The notes beneath the pieces were generated by a model. It was given only the letters and a program-made list of their open reading frames with translations. It made no database searches and was not told the DNA's origin. The translations under genes were made by a program, and so were the position numbers. DNA of 64,000 nt from Flavobacterium saccharophilum (GTDB taxonomy: Bacteria > Bacteroidota > Bacteroidia > Flavobacteriales > Flavobacteriaceae), in contig NZ_FRBY01000002.1 of assembly GCF_900142735.1 (NCBI RefSeq), positions 496,001-560,000 on the forward strand, given 5' to 3'. Positions 36,281 through 44,921 of this stretch are shown one piece after another. Each line of letters opens with the position of its first letter. Position 1 is the stretch's first letter.

Positions 36281-37071
36281 ATTTTCTCTTTTTCAAACTG
36301 TTTGTATTTCGTTGGAGAAATCGAATACTTTATGGTTTCTTTTGTTCCTAAAGCAAGAAATCCCAAAACAGCCAGACTTTCATCAAATAAATTAATCACT
36401 CTCTTTTGAAGATCGTTGTCAAAATAAATTAAAACGTTGCGGCATAAAATCAGGTCAAATTCATTAAAGGATGTATCTGATACTAAATTATGCTGTGAAT
36501 AAACCATCTTTTCAGCAAGTTCTTCATTAAATTTTGCAATACCATAATTGGCAATATAATAATTTGAAAAATCTTCCTGTCCCCCTGCATCACGATAGTT
36601 TTCTGAATATTCTTTCATCATTCGAAGCGGAAAAATTCCTTTTTTGGCTGTTTCCAAAACCGAGGCATTAATGTCTGTTGCATAAATAAGCGATTTATGA
36701 AGTAAACCAGCTTCTTTAAGCATAATAGCCATTGAATAGACTTCTTCGCCTGTAGAGCAGCCTGCATGCCATAATCTGATAAAAGGTTTGGTTCCGAGTA
36801 ATGGTAAAATTTCATTTCTTAAAACTCTGTAAAAAGAAGGATCGCGAAACATCTCGGTTACATTTACCGTGATTTCGTCCACCATTCTTTTGTAATATTC
36901 CGGATCATATCGAACTCTGGACAGAAACTCATGAAAATGGGTAAATCCATCTAAATGAAAAAGTCTGTTCACACGTCTTTTCAAAGAAGCTCTCGAATAA
37001 CTTCCAAAATCAAAACCATAATATTCGTAAACATCATTTATAAGTGTTTCTAACTCAATATCTTCAATCAT
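36262..37071 (-). CDS. cheR: CheR-type protein-glutamate O-methyltransferase
   Basis: This 269-residue protein has both CheR domains. The N-terminal helical domain includes FDFGSYSRASLKRRVNRLFH, and VDEITVNVTEMFRDPSFYRVL leads into the catalytic part. RLWHAGCSTGEEVYSMAIML is the S-adenosylmethionine site, followed by IYATDINASVLETAKKGIF and FDLILCRNVLIYFD. It methylates glutamates on chemoreceptors in flagellated bacteria; here no receptor gene is in view and the substrate may be a coiled-coil kinase in the same cluster. It is 8 bp after the receiver gene and overlaps cheB. Confidence 0.94.
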   Translation of the reverse strand: MIEDIELETLINDVYEYYGFDFGSYSRASLKRRVNRLFHLDGFTHFHEFLSRVRYDPEYYKRMVDEITVNVTEMFRDPSFYRVLRNEILPLLGTKPFIRLWHAGCSTGEEVYSMAIMLKEAGLLHKSLIYATDINASVLETAKKGIFPLRMMKEYSENYRDAGGQEDFSNYYIANYGIAKFNEELAEKMVYSQHNLVSDTSFNEFDLILCRNVLIYFDNDLQKRVINLFDESLAVLGFLALGTKETIKYSISPTKYKQFEKEKIWRKVK

Positions 37072-37079
37072 AATTCATT

Positions 37080-37445
37080 TCATATTTCCTTCAGGACCTG
37101 AAGTAATTTATCTACATCAACTGGTTTCGATATATAAGCATCTGCCCCAGCCTCCAAACATTTTTCTTTATCACCCACCATCGCCTGTGCCGTTACAGAT
37201 ACAACAAAAGTCAATCTTCTTGAAGGAATCGCTTTTATCAATGGAATCGCTTCATAACCATCCATTTCCGGCATCATCATATCGATTAAAACGGCGTCAA
37301 TTATTTCTTCAGATGCTAATATTTTTAAAGCTTCCTCAGCACTTAAACAAGACAAACAATCGAATGATTTTGCACGTAAAGTGTTTTCTAAAGCAAAAAT
37401 ATTTCTGGGATCATCATCAATAATTAAGAGTCTTTTTTTATTCAT
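37080..37445 (-). CDS. Stand-alone response-regulator receiver
   Basis: This 121-residue protein is a single receiver: LLIIDDDPRNIFALENTLRA with the acidic pair, phospho-acceptor Asp55 in VLIDMMMPEMDG, VSVTAQAM with the conserved Thr/Ser, and SKPVDVDKLL with the conserved Lys. No output domain is attached. It closely resembles the third receiver of the hybrid kinase encoded just upstream (LIVDDDVRNIYSL, LLDMMMPNMDGYE), so it probably takes phosphate in the same relay and may act on CheB/CheR. Confidence 0.93.
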   Translation of the reverse strand: MNKKRLLIIDDDPRNIFALENTLRAKSFDCLSCLSAEEALKILASEEIIDAVLIDMMMPEMDGYEAIPLIKAIPSRRLTFVVSVTAQAMVGDKEKCLEAGADAYISKPVDVDKLLQVLKEI

Positions 37446-37481
37446 ATTCGCCTGCTTTTAATTTGGTTTCTTAATTTTTTT

Positions 37482-37541
37482 GCCACGAATTACACTAATT
37501 TTCACTAATTAAAATTTGTGTCAATTTGTGTAATTCCGGGC
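37482..37541. repeat. Hairpin repeat (GCCACGAATTACAC family)
   Basis: GCCACGAATTACAC at 37482-37495 faces GTGTAATTCCGGGC at 37528-37541, with CACTAATT and TTTGTGTCAATTTGTG words between. It fills the space between the hybrid kinase and receiver genes and could partly terminate or process the message. Confidence 0.75.
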
Positions 37542-37552
37542 AACTTTCATTT

Positions 37553-40500
37553 TTATATTTTATCGTAAAGCCAAACTCTCAATAGCGAAAGCAGCTGATC
37601 AATATCTACTGGTTTTGTTATATAATCTGACGCTCCGGCTTTAATGCATTTTTCCCTGTCTCCAGTCATGGCTTTTGCGGTTACGGCAATTAGGGGTAAA
37701 TTCAGGAATTTAGGCATACTTCTTATTTTTTCGGCTGTTTCATAACCGTCCATATTTGGCATCATCATATCCAATAAAACGATGTCTGTATCCGGATGTT
37801 CTCCTAAAATCTTGATTGCTTCTTTTCCATCAAAAGCAGTAATCACATTCATTTTGAAAACTTCTAAGGCTTTTGTCAACGAATAAATATTACGAACGTC
37901 ATCATCTACAATTAATACCTTTTTTTCAAACAGGATATTGTTAAGTAAATTTAGCTTTTTATGACTGTCTTTTTTGTCTTTTGGATCTTTTTTATCTTCA
38001 ACCAAATGAAGGAAAAGAGAAACTTCATCGAGCATTCTTTGATACGAATGTGCTGTTTTTACAATAATCGAATCGGCATATTTTTTAATCTTGACTTCCT
38101 CTTTAATAGACAAACTTTTTCCTGTAAAGACAATTACAGGCAAGTTTTCTAAGCCCGGATTTTTCTTTACTCCTTCTAAAATTGCGTACGCTTGTTTGTC
38201 CGGAATTCCCATATCAAGAATAACACAATCAATTTCTGTATTATTTAACGCCTGCAAACCATCAGAAACCTCGCTTTTTATTTCGGCGTTAATATTATAT
38301 GTTTCTAAGAAAAAAGCCAATGCTTTAGCATGTTTTGGATTATCTTCAATAATTAAAACCTTTTGCGCTTCTTTGTTAATGATATGTTCAATTCGTAAAA
38401 ATACATCGGGAATCTTATCAAAAGCAACTGGTTTGTCTAAGAAATCGACAGCCCCTTTCAATAAACTTTCCTGTTTCAATTTATGTGATGACATAATATG
38501 TACCGGAATATGTTTGGTATTTGAATTATTTTTTAATTCTTCCAAAACTTCCCAACCACTTTTAATTGGTAATTCAATATCCAATAAAACACCAACAGGT
38601 TTGTAAAGCAGTGCAAAATTTAAGGCATAATCGCCACGAACAGAAACAATTCCTTTATATCCTTTATTTCTTGTAAAAGCTAAAAGTGATTTTGCAAAAT
38701 TGATATCGTCTTCTACAATTAAAATTACCTTGTCTCCTTCTTTTACTGAATCTCTGTCATCTTCAATTTCATCAGGAATAACAGCACTTAAATATTTATT
38801 TTTTTCTGGTGCTTTTTCTTCATTTTCAACTTCTGTAAAATCTGTCGGAGGAATTTTTTCTACATTTATTTTGTTCACGGCTGAACCAAAAACCGGAAGG
38901 CATAATGTAAAAGTACTTCCTTCATTTTCTTTACTATGGAGAATAATTTCTCCACGAAGCAATTTAGCCAATTCACGACTGATTGATAATCCTAGGCCAG
39001 TTCCTCCATATTTACGTTTTGTTGAACCGTCTGCTTGTTGGAAAGCCTCGAAAATTAAAGGTTGTTTTGCTAACGGAATTCCAATTCCGGTATCCTTTAC
39101 TATAAAGCAAATAATTTTATCATCGTCTGTATTTACTTTGATTTCTAAACTTACAGATCCTTTATCTGTGAATTTAATTGCATTTGAAATCAGGTTTTTA
39201 AGAATTTGCTCCAAACGCATTTTGTCTGTTTTAATGACAATTGGTGCTTCTTTTGCAATAATTTCAAACTTAATGTTTTTCTCTTTTGCTACATGGCTAA
39301 ACAGATTCCATAAATTATCTGTAATTTCTTTAGTCGAAACATCTAAAAATTCAAGATCCATTTTTCCAGCTTCAATTTTAGATAAATCCAGAATTTCATC
39401 AATTAATCCTAACAAACTATTTCCTGAACTCTGAATCACTTTTGCAAATTCAATTTCCTCAGGAACCATGCTTTTGTTGTTATTTTCAGATAGCAATCGG
39501 CTTAAAAGCAAAATTGAATTTAGAGGCGTTCTTAATTCGTGAGACATATTCGCTAAAAATTCTGATTTATAACGAGTTGTCAATTCCAATGCTTCTGATT
39601 TCTTCTGAATTTCATTGTTTTTTTCTTCCAATAAAACACTTCTTTCAGATAATTCTTCATTGGTTTGTTCCAATTCTTCTTGTTGAACACGCAATTCTTC
39701 CTCAGATGCCTGAAGTTTCTCTGTTTGTGCTTCAAGCTCTGCATTTATTGCCTCTAATTCTGTATGTTGCGCTTGTAATTCCTCTGATTGAGATTTGGTT
39801 TCTTCCAATAACTCCATCACTCTTTTTCTATTTTGAGTCGATTTAATGGCAATTCCAATGTTATTTGAAATGGTTTTTAAAAACTCAATTTGAAGATCAG
39901 AAAATCCATAAATGCTGGCTAATTCAACAGCGCCTTCAATCCTGGTATCCAGCAAAGGAAACGCTATAATATGAGTTGGTTTTATTTGGCCTAAAGCATA
40001 ATTAATTTGAATATCATCTGGTGATAACACTTTTAACTCAAGCAATTCTTTTGAAATAATTGCCTGTCCAATCAAGCCTTCTCCTTTTTGAATATGTTCG
40101 CGATTTTTACCCGGAATATAGCTGTAACCGCCAGAAAAATGAAGCTCGTCTCCTTCTAATACATACAAGACTCCCGCGCTGCTGTTGGTATAATTACATA
40201 AAAACTCAATAACATCTTTTGATAATTTTTGAAGTGTTTTATCACCTAACATTACGTTATTAAGACTTGCAACTCCTGTTTGCATCCATTCTTTTTGCGA
40301 TAACAATTCGAAAGAAGATTTTAAGGAAACTCCCATGTTATTCAATGATTCTCCAACGCTTCCCAATGCATCAGATTGTGTGTCATCAACACGGATATCA
40401 TAATTTCCACTTGAGATATTACTAGCAATCATACTAATAGCCTGAATTCTTTCAGCTGTTTCCTTATCTTTCTTTTCTAGTTCATTCTGAAGTACTAAAC

Positions 40501-41122
40501 GTTCATTATAATCTTTTAAAATTCGAAACAAAAAGACAATTGAAATAACAAAAGCGATAATAAAAGCCACAACAATCAGAACCAAACTATAAGTTCCGTA
40601 ACGTTCTGAATTTTCGCCTCGTTCTTTTAATAGTGCCTGTTCTATGTTTTCAACACTTTTAATTTTTGCTCTTAAATCGTTCATCATTACCCGACCTGCA
40701 TTAAGATCAAATGTAACAGCGTCTTTCCCTAAGCGTTTTTTTACAATTTGATTGTTCAGATACTTGAAAAAACTATCTCTAAGCACTTTTAATTCTCGTA
40801 ACTGTTTTTGCTGCGTTGGATTATCAATAGTAAGTTCCTGTACTTTTTCAAAATAATTGTTTGATTTTGTCTCAGCATCATTATATCTTTCAACAAATTG
40901 CTCGTCGCCAGTAATTAAATAACCGCGCATACTAGTTTGAGCTTCCGTTACAATAGCTGATCCTTCATTTAAATTGTAAATAACTTCCTGAGTATGGTTG
41001 ACCCAAAAATTACTATCCAATAAACTCTTTATACTAAAATAAGAGGCTGTAGAGGAGATCATTAATACCAGTAATGAAACTAATGAACTGATTAACAAAT
41101 TACGTTTAAAGTTGTTCTTCAT
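37553..41122 (-). CDS. CHASE3-HAMP-GAF hybrid sensor kinase with three receivers
   Basis: This 1189-residue inner-membrane protein has these parts: helix 1 (about 10-30), a CHASE3 periplasmic domain (about 40-175; TSMRGYLITGDEQF), helix 2 (about 178-200), HAMP (about 200-275), GAF (about 285-440), a Glu-rich coiled coil (about 445-520), HisKA (ANMSHELRTPLNSI, His528), HATPase (KYGGTGLGLSIS), then three receivers (LIVEDDINFAKSL; LIIEDNPKHAKAL; LIVDDDVRNIYSL). The acceptor Asp residues are in LLDIELPIKSG, ILDMGIPDKQ and LLDMMMPNMDG. The layout resembles Barbier/DhkL-type multi-relay kinases. It is followed by receiver, cheR and cheB genes and preceded by a receiver-kinase gene 14 bp upstream. 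Confidence 0.95.
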   Translation of the reverse strand: MKNNFKRNLLISSLVSLLVLMISSTASYFSIKSLLDSNFWVNHTQEVIYNLNEGSAIVTEAQTSMRGYLITGDEQFVERYNDAETKSNNYFEKVQELTIDNPTQQKQLRELKVLRDSFFKYLNNQIVKKRLGKDAVTFDLNAGRVMMNDLRAKIKSVENIEQALLKERGENSERYGTYSLVLIVVAFIIAFVISIVFLFRILKDYNERLVLQNELEKKDKETAERIQAISMIASNISSGNYDIRVDDTQSDALGSVGESLNNMGVSLKSSFELLSQKEWMQTGVASLNNVMLGDKTLQKLSKDVIEFLCNYTNSSAGVLYVLEGDELHFSGGYSYIPGKNREHIQKGEGLIGQAIISKELLELKVLSPDDIQINYALGQIKPTHIIAFPLLDTRIEGAVELASIYGFSDLQIEFLKTISNNIGIAIKSTQNRKRVMELLEETKSQSEELQAQHTELEAINAELEAQTEKLQASEEELRVQQEELEQTNEELSERSVLLEEKNNEIQKKSEALELTTRYKSEFLANMSHELRTPLNSILLLSRLLSENNNKSMVPEEIEFAKVIQSSGNSLLGLIDEILDLSKIEAGKMDLEFLDVSTKEITDNLWNLFSHVAKEKNIKFEIIAKEAPIVIKTDKMRLEQILKNLISNAIKFTDKGSVSLEIKVNTDDDKIICFIVKDTGIGIPLAKQPLIFEAFQQADGSTKRKYGGTGLGLSISRELAKLLRGEIILHSKENEGSTFTLCLPVFGSAVNKINVEKIPPTDFTEVENEEKAPEKNKYLSAVIPDEIEDDRDSVKEGDKVILIVEDDINFAKSLLAFTRNKGYKGIVSVRGDYALNFALLYKPVGVLLDIELPIKSGWEVLEELKNNSNTKHIPVHIMSSHKLKQESLLKGAVDFLDKPVAFDKIPDVFLRIEHIINKEAQKVLIIEDNPKHAKALAFFLETYNINAEIKSEVSDGLQALNNTEIDCVILDMGIPDKQAYAILEGVKKNPGLENLPVIVFTGKSLSIKEEVKIKKYADSIIVKTAHSYQRMLDEVSLFLHLVEDKKDPKDKKDSHKKLNLLNNILFEKKVLIVDDDVRNIYSLTKALEVFKMNVITAFDGKEAIKILGEHPDTDIVLLDMMMPNMDGYETAEKIRSMPKFLNLPLIAVTAKAMTGDREKCIKAGASDYITKPVDIDQLLSLLRVWLYDKI

Positions 41123-41136
41123 GTTTTAAATTATAG

Positions 41137-42351
41137 TTATTCGTATTTTAATGGAAGGATAATAATAAAGCTGGCGCCCTCTCCTACCTGACTTTTTGCT
41201 GTGATTAACCCGTTGTGTTTTTCGATGATTTTTTTGGCAATTGCTAGCCCTATTCCTGTTCCTTCGTACTTCTGTCGATCATTTAAGCTCTGAAAAATAA
41301 TGAAGATACGATCCAGGTAAATTTCATCAAAACCAATTCCGTTGTCCTTTACTACGATTCTGCAAAATTTTCCTTCGGCAGAGACAGGACTGTCAAATGA
41401 CTTATCGGCTATAATTTCAGATGTAACTTCAATTACCGGATGATCTGTATTTCCAGAGAATTTAAGAGCATTTCCAATTAAATTCTGGAAAACTTGTCGT
41501 AACTGACTCGGAATACTATCTATTGTTGGAAGTTCGCTCGTTTTGATTGTAGCGTTTTTTCGCTCAATCATATAATCAAAATCTGAAATCACTTCCTGAA
41601 GCACCACATTTAAATCGGTGGTTTCAGGCTTAACCTGCGATGATAATCTTGAATATGCCAGCAAATCGGTAATTAAAGTCTGCATTCTTTCAGCCGATTT
41701 AATCGTTCGGTCGACGTAGTCAATTGCTTTTTCATCAGTAGTTAAATAAAGCTCTTTGATGATTTTGATAAAGATTTGAATCTTACGGATGGGCTCATTT
41801 AAGTCATGAGAAACAACCCAGGAAAACTGCTGAAGTTCATGGTTTCTAAGTTCCAGTTCTTCATTTTTTAAAACCAGCTCTCTGGTTCGTTCTGCAATCT
41901 TAATTTCAAGGTTATCCTGAGCTTCTTTTCTGATTTTTATTTCTTTGGAAAGAAGGTCTTTCATTCCTTTCAATTCATTTTGCTGCTCGTAAATTTTTAT
42001 GAATGTTTTTACTTTAAGAATAAGTAAATCAGAATCTACAGGTTTAGTAATGTATTCGACTGCACCGGTTTCATAACCTTTGAAAATGTATTTTTTTTCG
42101 ATATTTAAAGCAGAAAGAAAAATAACGGGAATGTCTTTAGTGCGTTTATTTCCGGAAAGAATTTTGACTACCTCAAAACCATCAAGTCCGGGCATCTGAA
42201 CATCCATGATGATAAGACAATAGTTTGTCTTTAGGATCTTCTTCAGGGCTTCTTCTCCAGATTCAGCAGTGTCAACATCGATATCGTGCAATTCTAATGT
42301 CTTTTTTAAGGCAATTATATTTGCTCTTATATCATCTACAATTAATACCAT
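41137..42351 (-). CDS. Receiver-histidine kinase (REC-coiled coil-HisKA-HATPase)
   Basis: This 404-residue soluble protein starts with a receiver (LIVDDIRANIIALKKTLE, Asp in IIMDVQMPGLDG, TKPVDSD). A coiled coil (about 130-170) links it to HisKA of the phytochrome-like HWVVSHD type (FSWVVSHDLNEPIRKIQ, His182). The HATPase follows (RQVFQNLIGNALKFSG, VKDNGIGFD, EGTGIGLAIAKKI). Having the receiver at the N-terminus suggests that it is a downstream acceptor whose kinase output is tuned by phosphorylation. It is the first gene of the minus-strand che-type cluster, and its promoter lies in the gap beyond 42351. Confidence 0.94.
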   Translation of the reverse strand: MVLIVDDIRANIIALKKTLELHDIDVDTAESGEEALKKILKTNYCLIIMDVQMPGLDGFEVVKILSGNKRTKDIPVIFLSALNIEKKYIFKGYETGAVEYITKPVDSDLLILKVKTFIKIYEQQNELKGMKDLLSKEIKIRKEAQDNLEIKIAERTRELVLKNEELELRNHELQQFSWVVSHDLNEPIRKIQIFIKIIKELYLTTDEKAIDYVDRTIKSAERMQTLITDLLAYSRLSSQVKPETTDLNVVLQEVISDFDYMIERKNATIKTSELPTIDSIPSQLRQVFQNLIGNALKFSGNTDHPVIEVTSEIIADKSFDSPVSAEGKFCRIVVKDNGIGFDEIYLDRIFIIFQSLNDRQKYEGTGIGLAIAKKIIEKHNGLITAKSQVGEGASFIIILPLKYE

Positions 42352-42664
42352 GCTGTTGGGGTAAAGCGTTATGAATTAAAATTGTTAAGTTAAAATTCGA
42401 TTCAGATAAAATATTTGTTTTTTGAAATACTAAAACGGTGATTAGCTCGTTGTAGCGAAACTCCCAAATTTATAAAAAAAAACATCCCAAGGGTTTTATT
42501 GAAGCTACCAATATGTTACATAATTCCCATGTCGAATTTATAGAATAACCATGTCAAGTTTTAAAAAATACTTTTTTTGAGACAATCTTAAATTCAATTC
42601 AGTCAACGTTTTATTGGATCAATTGCTATTTTAGAGTCATAATTAAGGAATAAAATTACTAGTT
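42352..42664. promoter_or_regulatory. 313-bp divergent regulatory gap with a direct repeat
   Basis: No gene is visible. CCATGTCGAATTT (42527-42539) and CCATGTCAAGTTT (42549-42561) form a direct repeat with a 22-bp period, two helical turns, about 105 bp before the SDR gene. It could be a regulator site for either divergent unit. Confidence 0.5.
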
Positions 42665-43513
42665 ATGAAAAAGACAAAAACATTTCCGGAACAAAAACAA
42701 AATCTTCCAGGAAACGAACATTTGATGCATCCGGAACCAGAAATTATTAGAGAAAACTATGTTGGAAGCGGAAAATTATTAGGGAAAGTTGCTTTTATAA
42801 CCGGAGGCGATAGCGGTATTGGGCGAAGTGTAGCTATTCACTTTGCCAGAGAAGGTGCCAATATTGCGATTGTTTATCTTAAAGAAGATAAAGATGCATT
42901 GGAAACAAAAGCCCTAATTGAAAAAGAAGGAAAAGAATGTTTGCTAATCAGTGGCGATTTGAAAGATGAGAAATTCTGCAAAAGCGCTGTCAAAAAATGC
43001 CATACCCATTTCAAAAAACTAAATATTATAGTGAATAATGCTGCAACACAATTTCCTCAAAATGAATTGGAAAAAATTACAGCTTCTCAACTTCATAAAA
43101 CTTTTGAAACTAATATTTATTCGTATTTCTATATTACAAAAGCAGCGTTACCGTTTTTAAAAGAAGGTGACACAATTGTAAACACAAGCTCGGTTACAGC
43201 CTATCGTGGTAGTGAACATTTAGCTGATTATGCCAGTACAAAAGGTGCAATTGTAAGTTTTACAAGATCGCTATCAACAATGCTGGCGAAAAAGAAAATA
43301 CGTGTAAACGGTGTTGCGCCCGGACCGATCTGGACGCCTCTGATTGTAGCCAGTTTTGATAAATTATCTGATTTTGGAAAAGACAATCCAATGGAAAGAG
43401 CGGGACAGCCCTCGGAAGTTGCGCCGGCCTATGTGTTTCTTGCCTGCGAAGACAGCAGTTATATTACCGGACAATTTATTCATATTAATGGTGGAGAACT
43501 GGTGGGAAGTTAA
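42665..43513 (+). CDS. Short-chain dehydrogenase/reductase, general-stress (YdaD/YghA-like) type
   Basis: This 282-residue enzyme has the extended N-terminus of the YdaD/YghA subgroup (FPEQKQNLPGNEHLMHPEPE) before the Rossmann domain. The cofactor site is FITGGDSGIGRSVAIHFARE. IIVNNAATQFPQ and VNTSSVTAYRGSEHLADYAS with Tyr-x-x-x-Lys (YASTK) give the catalytic Ser-Tyr-Lys. RVNGVAPGPIWTPLI and ITGQFIHINGG close the fold. In Bacillus the relative belongs to the general stress regulon. Here it begins a run of genes of stress-associated families. Confidence 0.92.
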   Translation: MKKTKTFPEQKQNLPGNEHLMHPEPEIIRENYVGSGKLLGKVAFITGGDSGIGRSVAIHFAREGANIAIVYLKEDKDALETKALIEKEGKECLLISGDLKDEKFCKSAVKKCHTHFKKLNIIVNNAATQFPQNELEKITASQLHKTFETNIYSYFYITKAALPFLKEGDTIVNTSSVTAYRGSEHLADYASTKGAIVSFTRSLSTMLAKKKIRVNGVAPGPIWTPLIVASFDKLSDFGKDNPMERAGQPSEVAPAYVFLACEDSSYITGQFIHINGGELVGS

Positions 43514-43520
43514 AAGTTTT

Positions 43521-43569
43521 GTTTCAAGTTTCAAGTTTCAAGTTTCAAGTTTCAGGTTTCAGGTTTCAG
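43521..43569. repeat. Heptanucleotide tandem repeat (GTTTCAA/GTTTCAG x7)
   Basis: Four copies of GTTTCAA are followed by three of GTTTCAG, starting 7 bp after the SDR stop codon. The same word occurs in shorter runs near 26965, 58598 and 60702. GACTGTGACTGTGACTGA and a second repeat family follow it directly. Confidence 0.95.
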
Positions 43570-43625
43570 GTTGCCTTACTTTGAGACTGTGACTGTGACT
43601 GAAAACTGTAATTGAGACTAAAAAA

Positions 43626-43655
43626 CTTAGAACCTCAGAATCTTAGAACCTTAGC
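43626..43655. repeat. CTTAGAACCTCAGAATC repeat piece before the SemiSWEET gene
   Basis: This is one arm of the CTAAGGTTCTGAGG family. Complementary copies lie beyond the SemiSWEET gene at 43938-43966, so this small gene is bracketed by the family. Confidence 0.75.
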
Positions 43656-43666
43656 AATTTTAAAAA

Positions 43667-43930
43667 ATGAACTACATAGACATTATCGGATTATTTGCTG
43701 GAACTTGTGTTACAATATCTGTAATTCCACAGATTCTCAAGGTTTGGAAAACCAAAAAAGTGAAAGCGATTTCGCTTAAAACTTTCGGGATTTTAACTTT
43801 CGGGATCATGATATGGATTGTCTATGGTATTCTGAAAAATGATTTGCCAATTATTATCACAAACAGCGTTTCGTTGTGTTTGAATCTCGTTATGGTTTAT
43901 TTTATTATTTATTATGAGAAAGAATCTTAG
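43667..43930 (+). CDS. SemiSWEET-family sugar transporter
   Basis: This 87-residue protein is a complete SemiSWEET: three transmembrane helices (about 4-24, 38-56 and 62-82). The PQ motif is in the first helix (ISVIPQILKVWKTKKVKAIS) and the second helix has IMIWIVYGILKND. Two copies form a sugar channel in the inner membrane. The gene stands between repeat elements and shares no obvious operon. Sugar specificity cannot be judged. Confidence 0.95.
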   Translation: MNYIDIIGLFAGTCVTISVIPQILKVWKTKKVKAISLKTFGILTFGIMIWIVYGILKNDLPIIITNSVSLCLNLVMVYFIIYYEKES

Positions 43931-43937
43931 GAAGACA

Positions 43938-44024
43938 CTAAGGTACTAAGGTTCTGAGGTTCTTAGTTTATCAGCTTATGTTCTATAAAAATCTTAGTAC
44001 CTCAGAACCTTAGATCCTTAGCAC
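43938..44024. repeat. Imperfect hairpin of the CTAAGGTTCTGAGG family
   Basis: The left arm 43938-43966 (CTAAGGTACTAAGGTTCTGA...) faces the right arm 43993-44021 (CTTAGTACCTCAGAACCTTA...). It follows the SemiSWEET stop codon by 7 bp and precedes a true terminator at 44037. The word is related to the octamer array at 13160. Confidence 0.85.
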
Positions 44025-44036
44025 CTTTAAATAAAA

Positions 44037-44064
44037 AAAACAGCTCGGTAAAAGCTGTTTTTTT
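44037..44064. terminator. Bidirectional terminator
   Basis: AAAACAGCT (44037-44045) pairs with AGCTGTTTT (44053-44061), with A- and T-tracts outside. It lies between the SemiSWEET gene and the convergent AraC-like gene. Confidence 0.9.
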
Positions 44065-44099
44065 GTAAGATCGAATGTGTCGACAATATGTAATGCTTA

Positions 44100-44921
44100 T
44101 CAGCTAGCTAATTTTTGATTGTATGGCTTAAATGACAAATGGTATTTCTCTTTGAAAATACGTGGCAGAAAGTTTCGGCTTGCGGTATTAAGTACTTCTG
44201 CGATATTGATGCTTGAAATTCTTTTGATTTCGTTAATTTGTCTTGTGGCCAAATTCATTATTGGCTCAAAAGTATTCATGTAATTGTAACTATGTTGAGC
44301 TATCTCCATTTCTAAAATACTGTTTAGAATACTTTTTTGAAGTAAACTTCTAACGATTCCTTTTTGAGGTATATTAGTTAGTTCCTGCAGTTTCTCAGCA
44401 ATTTTATGATTCTTAGTTCCGATGTATAAATATTGTCCGGAATCTGTAGTGAACCTTTTTTTAAGTTGAGAAACCATTTGAACATTCTCTTCCTTAACAG
44501 ATGCAATTGTTGGCATTCCGACTAATGAAAACTGAATTGGTTTATGACTTTCAAAAGATAATACACTATTGATAACCGATGTATTATTTAAAACAGCTGT
44601 CTGATTCATTTTTACTTTACTTTGCGCTCCATTAGCACCAAAACTATGCGTTAAGGTTCCCTTTTCGCAATAGGCAAAAAACACAGGAGCCGTTGGAAGC
44701 GATTCTATACTTAAAGTGACGTCGTTATTGAAAACAAGATCGAAATTCACGTATGACATTTCTTTTTCAAAACGAACCGCCTTGATAGTACCTCTCGCCC
44801 ATTTTGATTTTATGTTTAATGTGTATTCGTTATTGTTTACAACTAATTCACCATCAAAACTATCTTTAAGATCATTAAAAATAGTATCGAATCCTCCAGT
44901 ATTTAAGTATAGTTTTTTCAT
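44100..44921 (-). CDS. Hypothetical protein with a degenerate AraC-type C-terminus
   Basis: In this 273-residue protein the first 110 residues look like beta-rich cupin-type sensor sequence (ELVVNNNEYTLNIKSKWARG, VNFDLVFNNDVTLSIESL). The middle has KIAEKLQELTNIPQKGIVRS, and the end, NIAEVLNTASRNFLPRIFKE followed by KYHLSFKPYNQK, resembles the second helix-turn-helix of AraC proteins (recognition helix then short tail). The first helix-turn-helix is less clear. I read it as an AraC-like regulator common in Flavobacteriia that may bind DNA weakly or as a dimer; an unrelated fold cannot be excluded. It has no operon partner. Confidence 0.65.
   Translation of the reverse strand: MKKLYLNTGGFDTIFNDLKDSFDGELVVNNNEYTLNIKSKWARGTIKAVRFEKEMSYVNFDLVFNNDVTLSIESLPTAPVFFAYCEKGTLTHSFGANGAQSKVKMNQTAVLNNTSVINSVLSFESHKPIQFSLVGMPTIASVKEENVQMVSQLKKRFTTDSGQYLYIGTKNHKIAEKLQELTNIPQKGIVRSLLQKSILNSILEMEIAQHSYNYMNTFEPIMNLATRQINEIKRISSINIAEVLNTASRNFLPRIFKEKYHLSFKPYNQKLAS

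Noticed and set aside
38091..39434. Two plus-strand open frames (171 and 244 codons) opposite the hybrid kinase
   Set aside because: Both are antisense to well-conserved receiver and HATPase sequence and have no recognisable family or start signals.
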